DNA of 64,000 nucleotides from Clostridiales bacterium (lineage in GTDB: Bacteria; Bacillota; Clostridia; Christensenellales; Aristaeellaceae): positions 124,001 through 188,000 of the forward strand of contig DUQF01000026.1 of assembly GCA_012837965.1 (NCBI GenBank). The letters run 5' to 3'. Made by a program: the position numbers and the translations under genes. Shown piece after piece: positions 46,937 through 54,725 of the stretch. Every line of letters starts with the position of its first letter. Position 1 is the stretch's first letter. The notes beneath the pieces were generated by a model that saw nothing but the letters and a program-made list of their open reading frames with translations, made no database searches and was not told where the DNA came from.

Positions 46937-48022
46937 TTAGTCAGCGGGGTAACGTGCGGAGATGGCTTCGATGTCAATTGCGTCGGCCATGGCTTCCACC
47001 TCGGAGTAATCCAGATCGTCCCTGATGAATTGATTGGTGTAGATTTTTTCCAGCGGAATTTCTTCGGTAATGATGCCACTGTCCAGGGCGGCTTGAACGT
47101 TCAATTTCCAGCCATCCTCCCAGTTATAGCCAATTTTAGACAGGACACGGGCTTCGGTTTCAGAGCCGGGCTTTCCGAACATCTGATACTTTCTGCCTTC
47201 CTGGATGTACTTGGCGGCTTTCCAAGTAACCTCAATATGGGGGAGGGCATCCGCCATAAACGCTGCGGCGGCTTCGGAGTTATAATGTACAAAGTAGACG
47301 CTCTTTTGCATCGCAGTGACAAATGCCTGAACGAGTTCCGGTTCATTCTCGATCAGGTAGTCAGAGGTAATCAAGGGGTTAGAGTTGGTTTGGAGCACCT
47401 CATGGCCATCAATATAGACAAAATCATAGTCTTGTCCCTGCAGCTGCCAAAGCTCACCCGGCCAGGTGAAGAGCATGTCCAATTTTCCTTCGGCAACCTG
47501 GACATAGCGATTATCGCCTGCCACAACAAACTCAATGTCGTTTTCAATGTCAACGCCAGCGGCAATCAATGTTGGCGTAACCAGCGATTCCCAAGCGGCA
47601 TCGCCCAGGGCGACAGTCAGTTTGCGGCCATATTTTTCCTGAGCGCCAACCATGTCTTCAAACGTTTGAATGGGGGAGTCGGACAATACGCCCATGCCCC
47701 AGATGTTAATTGCGTCATAAGCGAAGATAACTTTAATGGGCAGGCCTTCCTGAATTGCCGACAGAATCAGCAGGGGGCCGGGTCCGGCAAACTGCGCCTG
47801 ATTGGTGGCCACCAGTTTCATGTCAGTTGTGCCATAAGCGTCCTGAAAGTTCATGGTGTACCCTTCCTTTTCCAGTAACTTGATGGTAATGCGGAAGGGG
47901 CTGTGCTCAAGACTTTCCACACCAGCGGGCACTACGTAGGTGAACTCCTTCATTTGAGCCAAACCAGGAATTACCATAGATACCAGTACGAGAACGAGTA
48001 ACAGTGACAAGATGCGTTTCAT
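46937..48022 (-). CDS. NitT/TauT-type ABC substrate-binding protein
   Basis: 361 residues; signal peptide cut near PGLA-QM with no lipobox Cys. The core is the SsuA/NMT1 fold: FTYVVPAGVESLEHSPF, QAQFAGPGPLLILSA, and AEGKLDMLFTWPGELWQL. Ligand unknown. GGAGGA precedes the ATG. It is the sixth gene of a minus-strand operon with isomerase, two ATPases and two permeases, and so probably serves both permeases. Confidence 0.85.
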   Translation of the reverse strand: MKRILSLLLVLVLVSMVIPGLAQMKEFTYVVPAGVESLEHSPFRITIKLLEKEGYTMNFQDAYGTTDMKLVATNQAQFAGPGPLLILSAIQEGLPIKVIFAYDAINIWGMGVLSDSPIQTFEDMVGAQEKYGRKLTVALGDAAWESLVTPTLIAAGVDIENDIEFVVAGDNRYVQVAEGKLDMLFTWPGELWQLQGQDYDFVYIDGHEVLQTNSNPLITSDYLIENEPELVQAFVTAMQKSVYFVHYNSEAAAAFMADALPHIEVTWKAAKYIQEGRKYQMFGKPGSETEARVLSKIGYNWEDGWKLNVQAALDSGIITEEIPLEKIYTNQFIRDDLDYSEVEAMADAIDIEAISARYPAD

Positions 48023-48076
48023 AGAGTTTTCCTCCTTTTATTTTTTAAAGCGGGTCCTGCCCACTTTGAATATAAA

Positions 48077-48835
48077 TTAAATTTTCCAGTAGATGACCTT
48101 TTTTTGCAAAAAGGCCACAAACCCATACATAAACAGTCCGATAATTGTTACATAGAATATGCAGGCAAAGGATTCCGTTGTTTTAAGAAATTGAGAATAT
48201 TTGATAATTTGACTGCCCAGTCCGTGGTTACCGGCGACATATTCAGCGCTGATACATGCGGTGGTTGCGAAAATCGCGCTAAGCCTAACACCTGTGAATA
48301 TGTCTACAATCGCAGTCGGATAAATCATGTGACGCAAGCTTTGAAATTTATTGGAGCCCATGGTTTGCATCAATTCATGGCGGATGATGGGGACATTGAG
48401 TATTCCGGTGACCGTGTTCATGTTGACAATGGAGAATGCCTGAATAACCACACCAATGATGCGCACCTTTTGGCCAAAACCCATGAACAACATCATGATA
48501 GGTATTAAGGTGACCAGAGGGGTTGTTACCAGGAAAATTACAAAGGGAGACAGCGCGGCGCTGATAATCTTGTTTGATGTTATCAACGTTGCCAGTAGAA
48601 TTCCCACAGGAACCGCGATCAAGAAGCCAATTAAGACTGTCTCGAAGGTTATAAGGATATGAGGCCAAAAGTCGTTAAAATTAACCACCATGGATTGGAT
48701 AATGCCGCTGGGTGCCGGCAAGAGCCATTTAGGCAACTGGTAATGTGACACAGCCCACTCCCAAAAGCCAAACAACAAAAGAAAGGTTACAAGCGGCGCC
48801 AGGATATTCGTGATTGTTTTTTTCGATAGCTTCAT
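48077..48835 (-). CDS. NitT/TauT-type ABC permease (second)
   Basis: 252 residues, about six helices, with the SsuC/TauC-type coupling loop (GSNKFQSLRHMIYPTAIVDI, about 155-174; E-A-A motif weak). It is a different protein from the other permease of this operon, with only family-level similarity. Lies ten bases after the stop of the downstream-facing ATPase gene (48845) and pairs with it in order. Confidence 0.86.
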   Translation of the reverse strand: MKLSKKTITNILAPLVTFLLLFGFWEWAVSHYQLPKWLLPAPSGIIQSMVVNFNDFWPHILITFETVLIGFLIAVPVGILLATLITSNKIISAALSPFVIFLVTTPLVTLIPIMMLFMGFGQKVRIIGVVIQAFSIVNMNTVTGILNVPIIRHELMQTMGSNKFQSLRHMIYPTAIVDIFTGVRLSAIFATTACISAEYVAGNHGLGSQIIKYSQFLKTTESFACIFYVTIIGLFMYGFVAFLQKKVIYWKI

Positions 48836-48844
48836 TGTTGTCTC

Positions 48845-49672
48845 CTACTTGATTTGTCTTAGCTCGACGCTGCCAATCAGATCAACAAGGCGCTGAGTAT
48901 AGGATACAAATCGGGGCTGGGTAATCATTTCTAAGCTACGTGGTCTTGGCAGGTCGATGTCGACCTTTTCTACTAAACGGCCGGGTTCCGTTGCCATGAC
49001 ATAGATGCTGTTTGAGAGTAGCACCGCTTCTTCAACGTTGTGCGTGATGAAAATAATGGTGATGTTTAAACGCTTCCAAATTGACAGCAATTCCATGTTA
49101 AGTTGTTCCCGCAGCATTTCATCCAGCGCGCCAAAGGGTTCATCCATCAGGAGTATTTCAGGTTTATGTACCATAGCTCTGACAACGCCCGCGCGCTGGA
49201 GCGCACCGCCGGAAGCCTCAATCGGATAAGAGTCCGCGAACTTTTGGAGCCCGGTAACTGAAATTAATTCGTCCGCGTATTCCTGATACTCGGGGGTGTC
49301 AAGGCCGAAGATTTTTAGCGGCAGGGTGATATTCTGGCGGATGGTGTACCAAGGCAGCATGTTGGGTTGCTGAAAGATAAATCCCATTTTCCGAAGGGTT
49401 TCCTGACTGTATGGTTTGGACGTATCCAAGGGAATACCGTCCAGCAACATTCTTCCGCTGGTGGGTTGGATGATCCCGTTGAGCATCCGGATCAAGGTGG
49501 ACTTTCCACACCCGGAGGGGCCGATAATGGACACAAAATCACCTTGGTCGACTTGCATATCGTAGTCTTTTACCGCCACAATGGTTTGTTTGCGTGTATG
49601 AAAAACCTTGTTGATATTTTCAAACACAATTTTGGGGATTGTTTGTACTTCTTTTTGCACTAATTCTTCCAT
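48845..49672 (-). CDS. ABC ATPase with intact Walker B, weak signature
   Basis: 275 residues, NitT/TauT type. Walker A GPSGCGKST (51-59), Walker B LLMDEPFGALDE with catalytic Glu 178, H-loop ITHN with His 211, all intact. The signature reads ASGGALQR (153-160) instead of LSGGQ-x-QR. The other ATPase of the operon shows the opposite pattern, so together they would build one good ATP site and one broken site. Overlaps the upstream permease by 13 bases. Confidence 0.9.
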   Translation of the reverse strand: MEELVQKEVQTIPKIVFENINKVFHTRKQTIVAVKDYDMQVDQGDFVSIIGPSGCGKSTLIRMLNGIIQPTSGRMLLDGIPLDTSKPYSQETLRKMGFIFQQPNMLPWYTIRQNITLPLKIFGLDTPEYQEYADELISVTGLQKFADSYPIEASGGALQRAGVVRAMVHKPEILLMDEPFGALDEMLREQLNMELLSIWKRLNITIIFITHNVEEAVLLSNSIYVMATEPGRLVEKVDIDLPRPRSLEMITQPRFVSYTQRLVDLIGSVELRQIK

Positions 49673-50439
49673 AACACAACCCTACGCTCAATTCTCTCAA
49701 TTATTTTGTATAGAGTCAGGCCAATAAGACCCACAAGAAAGATGGTGCCGTAACTCATGTAGACGTTGTTGTATTTGGTAAACTGGGAAATTTTAAAGCC
49801 CAAGCCCGCATTTCCCGAAACAATATCGGCGCTCAGTGCCGCGATGGTGGAAAAGATACTGCCCAGCTTGATGCCTGTAAAAACTTGGGGCATGGCATTC
49901 ATGAAAACAATCTTGGTAAACCGTTGCATTCTGGTGCAGCCTACGGATTTGGCCAGCTCAACCTTGTCGTTATCAACGTTGACAAACCCATTCAGGGTAT
50001 TCAGAGCAATAATGGGTGTCGCCTGCAGGATGACTACATAAGTACGCAACACAGGGTCATATCCCAGCCACAAGGTCATCAGGGGAATGAGCGTAATCAT
50101 CGGCGTGATAACCAGCCAGATGATAACAGGCGTAACCGCCTTGGTAATGATATTGAACTGTGAAAAAATAGCGGCAAGGGAAATACCGAGAATTGTCGCG
50201 AAAATAAAGCCCAACACGATGACCCTTACGGTTAATAAGAAGTGGGGGAGCAGCTCGCCGGGGAATTTTGTGATTACACCGTGAATTATTTTGGACATTG
50301 GCGGGAGGATGTATTCCGAAATGCCTGTGGTTTTTGCCGCGATTTCCCATACGGCAAAAATAATTGCCAACAGAATCCAAGGCGGAATGATACTCATCCA
50401 ATCAATGCCTTTCTTTTTTCTGATGCTTTTTTTCTTCAT
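49660..50439 (-). CDS. NitT/TauT-type ABC permease (first)
   Basis: 259 residues, six helices, coupling loop around KSVGCTRMQRFTKIVFMNAM (about 164-183). Overlaps the ATPase genes at both ends (ATGA with the upstream one, 13 bases with the downstream one), so all four transport genes are translationally linked. Forms an unlike permease pair with the gene at 48077-48835. Confidence 0.87.
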   Translation of the reverse strand: MKKKSIRKKKGIDWMSIIPPWILLAIIFAVWEIAAKTTGISEYILPPMSKIIHGVITKFPGELLPHFLLTVRVIVLGFIFATILGISLAAIFSQFNIITKAVTPVIIWLVITPMITLIPLMTLWLGYDPVLRTYVVILQATPIIALNTLNGFVNVDNDKVELAKSVGCTRMQRFTKIVFMNAMPQVFTGIKLGSIFSTIAALSADIVSGNAGLGFKISQFTKYNNVYMSYGTIFLVGLIGLTLYKIIERIERRVVLWKN

Positions 50440-51251
50440 GCGGGTTCCTCCAAAGACAGGGTTGCTCGCACGTGGTGGTTCAACTTCTCACGAAGTTCCA
50501 GAAAGCGTGGCGATGAAAACACCTGATGATTTCTTTCCTCAAAAGGAATATCTATGGGGATTTCTTGCAGAATTTTTGCGGGCAATTGAGAAAATATAAA
50601 AACTCTGTTTCCCAGAATAATTGCTTCATTGACATTGTTGGTAACCATAATGATAGTCTTTTGAGTTTTATGCCAAATATCCAACAGTTCAAATGTTAGC
50701 ATTTGCCTTGTTATCGCGTCCAAGGCTCCCATTGGCTGATCCATGATAAGCACATCCGGATCATGCACCAAAGCCCGCGCGATTCCGACACGCTGCCTCA
50801 TCCCGCCTGAAAGCTCATGCGGATAGACATCTTGGTAGTCCTGTAAACCGACCACTTCAAGCATTTCGGACACACGCCCTTGCCATGCTTCGCCCTTTAG
50901 ACGCATTGTTTCCAACATGAATTTCAAATTACCTGCTGCGGTACGCCATTGAAGGAGATTATTGTTTTGAAAAACAAAACCAAATCGTTTTAGAAGCTCG
51001 CGGGGCACTTGGGTGCCGTAATCCGTACCGTCAATCAGGATTTTCCCGGAACTTGCGGGGAGGATACCTCCCAGAATCTTTAAAAAGGTGGATTTGCCAC
51101 AGCCTGAGGGGCCGAGAATAACAACGAACTCGCCTTCTTGAATATTCATGCTGACGCCATCCAGCACCGGCGTTAGGGTACCGGATGCTTTGTCCCCAAA
51201 GTGCTTTGCAATATCAATAGCGCTGATCCGGGCATCTTTTTGAACTTCCAC
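50436..51251 (-). CDS. ABC ATPase with degenerate Walker B and H-loop
   Basis: 271 residues. Walker A GPSGCGKST (47-55) and signature LSGGMRQR (147-154) are intact, but the catalytic Glu after the Walker B Asp is Gln 172 (LIMDQPMGALDA) and the H-loop His is Asn 205 (MVTNNVNEA). A Glu-to-Gln change at this place is the classical way to stop ATP hydrolysis, so on its own this subunit should bind but not split ATP. It must work with the intact ATPase at 48845-49672. GTG start, just after the isomerase stop. Confidence 0.92.
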   Translation of the reverse strand: MEVQKDARISAIDIAKHFGDKASGTLTPVLDGVSMNIQEGEFVVILGPSGCGKSTFLKILGGILPASSGKILIDGTDYGTQVPRELLKRFGFVFQNNNLLQWRTAAGNLKFMLETMRLKGEAWQGRVSEMLEVVGLQDYQDVYPHELSGGMRQRVGIARALVHDPDVLIMDQPMGALDAITRQMLTFELLDIWHKTQKTIIMVTNNVNEAIILGNRVFIFSQLPAKILQEIPIDIPFEERNHQVFSSPRFLELREKLNHHVRATLSLEEPA

Positions 51252-52163
51252 TTAGCCCACCTTTCCTTGTTGTTTGGGCCGTTGGAGTATCCTATCCATT
51301 GCCGCTGAACAATTATAAATCATTTGATCCGTATATTGCTGGTAGGTAGGGGTCATTTCCGCGTTTGCCCAACCTTTGTAGCCGACGGCATCCAAGGCTT
51401 CTTTTACTGCCTTCCAGTTCACATCTCCGGACAGCAGATCCACAAAACCGTGCAGACTGTTGACCGCGCGACGGAAATCTTTAAAGTGTACTTTGACAAT
51501 GCGTTTTCCTAAAATGCGAATCCATTGTTCCGGATAACCAAACATTAACATGTTGGCCACATCCACCCATGCGCCGACCCACGGGGAGTCTACTTCATCG
51601 ATGAATTGCCGCATTTCCAGGGGCGAAAGTAAAAACTTGTTCCAAATATTTTCAATGCCGATATATACCTGGTGTTCCGCCGCCACCGGGGCAAGCTCGC
51701 GAAACGCTGCCAGCGCCCGATCGTAGGCCACCTCATAGTCGATTACTTCACTGCCAACGAAGTATTCTATATCTTGGGCGTCAGGAACGACTTCTTCGGG
51801 TTGAAAATCCACACCCACTGCACCGGGACAAATAAGCACAGTATCAGCGCCGAGTTTGGAGGCTATAGCGATTTGGCGTTTTGCGACCTCCATGGCCTTA
51901 TCCCGAACCCACTGGACGCTGCTTGTAAGGGAATATTGCCAGTAGAGGCCGGTTGCCAGCGCGTTGATAGTGATACCGATTTCTTCGGCATCTTTCAGGA
52001 TTTTTGCGATATCCGATTCGCTGCTTTGAAGACTGAGCGGCCCTTTTGCTGATAAAGCCAATTCAATGCCTTCAAAACCTGCGTCTTTAGCCAACTCCAT
52101 ACATTCACGAATAGTAAGTTTTGAATCAAAAGACCAGATGTTGATTCCTTTGCGTATTGCCAT
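51252..52163 (-). CDS. Xylose isomerase-like TIM-barrel sugar epimerase/isomerase
   Basis: 303 residues of the AP-endonuclease-2/sugar-isomerase type. Metal ligands appear as Glu in YIGIENIWNKF (about 176), Asp in GAWVDVANML (about 209), His in VKVHFKDFR and Glu in WANAEMTPTY. Substrate unknown; it is the first gene of the NitT-type operon, so it may act on what that importer brings in. AGGAGTTGG precedes the ATG at 52163. Confidence 0.85.
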   Translation of the reverse strand: MAIRKGINIWSFDSKLTIRECMELAKDAGFEGIELALSAKGPLSLQSSESDIAKILKDAEEIGITINALATGLYWQYSLTSSVQWVRDKAMEVAKRQIAIASKLGADTVLICPGAVGVDFQPEEVVPDAQDIEYFVGSEVIDYEVAYDRALAAFRELAPVAAEHQVYIGIENIWNKFLLSPLEMRQFIDEVDSPWVGAWVDVANMLMFGYPEQWIRILGKRIVKVHFKDFRRAVNSLHGFVDLLSGDVNWKAVKEALDAVGYKGWANAEMTPTYQQYTDQMIYNCSAAMDRILQRPKQQGKVG

Positions 52164-52264
52164 GACCAACTCCTCCTTTTTACAATGCTATGCCTGTTTA
52201 ATAGCAGTGCGCAACTGCAATAAAAATAAATTAAATTTTAGAAGCGAATGCTAAACCTTATCCA

Positions 52265-52293
52265 AGTATAATTGCGTGAAAACTATTTGTCAA
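52265..52293 (-). promoter_or_regulatory. Promoter of the isomerase/NitT-type operon
   Basis: TTGACA (52288-52293), 17-bp spacer, TATACT (52265-52270), about 100 bases before the isomerase start. This near-consensus promoter would serve all eight genes down to 45.3 kb. Confidence 0.8.
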
Positions 52294-52329
52294 GGTGTTT
52301 TTTATTAGAGTTTCTGTACTCTGCCCGAC

Positions 52330-52358
52330 TTGTGTTACCAATATAGATGGGCTATAAT
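52330..52358 (+). promoter_or_regulatory. Promoter of the M29 aminopeptidase gene
   Basis: TTGTGT (52330-52335), 17-bp spacer, TATAAT (52353-52358), about 90 bases before the ATG. Back-to-back with the operon promoter, -35 elements 37 bp apart, so one bound regulator could affect both. Confidence 0.6.
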
Positions 52359-52448
52359 ATGGTTTATATATTGAAACAGGACAAAGAAAAAAGTATTGGT
52401 TTCTTTTACGCTGTTGAATAAATATGAAATTGAGGGAGGAAATATAAA

Positions 52449-53513
52449 ATGACTGATAAAAGATGGTCTCAATTGGGCGAAACGCTCATCAATTACTCGC
52501 TTGGCGTAAAACCGGGCGAAAAATTAATGATTGCCATGTACGAAGTGGAAAGTTATCCTTTGGCCCTTGCGGTTTACGAAGCCTGCATCAAAGCCGGAGG
52601 TTATCCCCAAATTCAATTTATGAGTGAAGCGCTTAAGCACAAAGTACTTCAATTTGGCAATGAGGAGCAAATCTCCTGGGTACCGGAAATCGAGGCGTAC
52701 GGCATGGAGTGGGCTGATCATTACCTTGGTTTGCGTGGCGCCTTTAATATGTATGAATGCTATGATATCCCTGTTGAAAAAATCGCCGCCTATCAGCGCG
52801 CTCAGGGAATCATTTCCACGCTAAGATGGCAAAAAACGAATTGGGCGATTATCCGTGTTCCCAACGAGCGTTTCGCGCAGCAAGCAAAAGTCAGCTACGA
52901 AAAAATAATGGACATGTTCTTTGAAGCTTGCAATCTGGACTGGGACAAGCACGTGCTTCAGTGGCAGCGTGTAGCCGATATATTGGATCAAGGCACACGA
53001 ATTCGGGTTGTAGGCAACCGGACGGATTTTTCGTTCGAGTTCCCCGGCGAAAAGTGGAAAGTTTCTGAAAATAAAATCAACATTCCTGATGGTGAATTCT
53101 ATACCACTCCCAAGTGGGACACTGTCCAAGGGCATATCTATTTTGAATTTCCCGCCACTTTGGGAGGACGAATTATCAATGATTTATATCTGGAATTCAC
53201 AGACGGCCTGGTTTCCAAAGTGGAAGCGTCAAGCAACAGGGAATTCGTAGAGCATATTCTCAGCAATAATGAGCCCGGCGCCCGCCGAGTAGGCGAGTTC
53301 GCTTTTGGTACCAATCCCGCTATTGATATCCCGACGACTGATATCCTTTGGGATGAAAAGATCGCCGGAACCATCCACATCGCGCTCGGCCGGCCCTATA
53401 ACAATGCCTATGACTGTCCGATACATTGGGACATTGTCAAGGACACCCGTAAAGACAGCAAAATTTACCTTGATGATAAATTGATTTTTGAAGATGGTAA
53501 TTTCCTGATTTAG
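52449..53513 (+). CDS. M29 family aminopeptidase
   Basis: 354 residues. The M29 family (AmpS, AmpT) are cytoplasmic dinuclear metallo-aminopeptidases. Metal ligand positions fit: Glu in VGEFAFGTNPAI (about 280), His in GTIHIALG (about 311), and the HWD (His-Trp-Asp) near residue 329. GAGGGAGGA precedes the ATG by eight bases. It is transcribed away from the isomerase/NitT operon, so the two may respond to the same signal. A terminator follows. Confidence 0.88.
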   Translation: MTDKRWSQLGETLINYSLGVKPGEKLMIAMYEVESYPLALAVYEACIKAGGYPQIQFMSEALKHKVLQFGNEEQISWVPEIEAYGMEWADHYLGLRGAFNMYECYDIPVEKIAAYQRAQGIISTLRWQKTNWAIIRVPNERFAQQAKVSYEKIMDMFFEACNLDWDKHVLQWQRVADILDQGTRIRVVGNRTDFSFEFPGEKWKVSENKINIPDGEFYTTPKWDTVQGHIYFEFPATLGGRIINDLYLEFTDGLVSKVEASSNREFVEHILSNNEPGARRVGEFAFGTNPAIDIPTTDILWDEKIAGTIHIALGRPYNNAYDCPIHWDIVKDTRKDSKIYLDDKLIFEDGNFLI

Positions 53514-53555
53514 GTTATTCTGAACAACTCGGGTTCAGGGAAGCCCGACAATGTT

Positions 53556-53584
53556 ACGACCCTTTTATGGGTCGTTTCTTATTT
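53556..53584 (+). terminator. Intrinsic terminator after the M29 gene
   Basis: ACGACCC/GGGTCGT (53556-53562 with 53569-53575) with the tail TTCTTATTT. A shorter GGG/CCC element lies just before it. Confidence 0.65.
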
Positions 53585-53744
53585 CAAAAATTGGCGCAAG
53601 GGCTTCAAAGCAAGGGGAGATTGATAATTCCCATGACCACGGTTTAAATGTAGAACTCTACAATTTCTAATGGCGTCCAATAAAATAGGGAAACTGTGAT
53701 ATGGAAAAAATCCGCCGCGGCAACGAGTAAAATAGGCTCGCGTA

Positions 53745-54725
53745 TCATTCGTTTTTAAGGAATTCTTTCAGCGCTTCCATAGACAGTGGCCTTGAATAAT
53801 AGTAGCCTTGTATTTCGTCACAGCCAATGCTTCTTAAAAAATCCGCCTGCTCTTTTGTTTCCACGCCTTCGGCTGTGACCTCCGCCTTGAGGGCTCTTGC
53901 TAATATAACAATGGTTTCCGTTAAGGGCGCGTTTTTCATTTCTAAATCTATGTAGTCTATAATCTCTTTGTCTATTTTTATTCTGTCAAAAGGCACTATC
54001 TTTAACCGGCTTAGGGATGAGTAGCCTTTGCCGAAATCATCTATGGCGATTCTTACTCCCAACTCCTTCAGTTTGAACAGTTTATCAATTACATCCTTTG
54101 CGTTTTTAGCAAAAAAGCTTTCTGTAATTTCCAACTCAATGTATTTTGGGTTTACTCCACTTTCTTCTATGATTTTTTTAAAATCGCAAACGATATCTTT
54201 TCCCTGGAATTGCGCAAGCGACAAGTTCACAGAAACACGAAGAGGCGGAAATCCCTTTGCAATAAGCCTGTTATATTCTTGGAGCGCTTGTTCCAGCACC
54301 CAAAGCCCCACATCATGAATCAATCCCATTTGTTCAAGTAAAGGTATAAAAACATTCGGCGGCACTCGTTTTTTGTCGCTTGTTGTCCATCTGAGCAAGG
54401 CTTCAATCCCGGCTGTTTTTTCCGTGCTGCAGCTAATCTGGGGCTGAAACTCCAGGGAAAACTCATTATTTTCCAAGGACTTGAAAAGCTTGTTCGTGAG
54501 TAAAGTATTATCCTCAACACGGTTTTTTAACTGCTCAGAATAGAAAACGATCCTGTCATCAGAAGATTTTGCGCCAAATCCTGCCAAATCGGCATTTTGC
54601 AAAAGAGTATCCGCATCTCTACCGTCATCCGGGTACACCGAAATGCCTATATTGACAGTAACAAATAATGCATCAATACCTTCCTTGGGTTGTATAGGAT
54701 TGGAAAAAGCATCAAGTATTGTATT
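53745..54725 (-). repeat. Duplicated EAL-coding tract, copy 1
   Basis: Nearly identical (about one change per 20-60 bases) to 57055-58035. Identity falls sharply at about 54725/58035, within the degenerate GGDEF region: upstream of that point the paralogues differ widely. This sharp border suggests gene conversion. Confidence 0.8.

Noticed and set aside
47030..47878. Plus-strand open frame opposite the solute-binding protein
   Set aside because: It has no ribosome binding site, and the minus-strand protein has a signal peptide and binding-protein fold.
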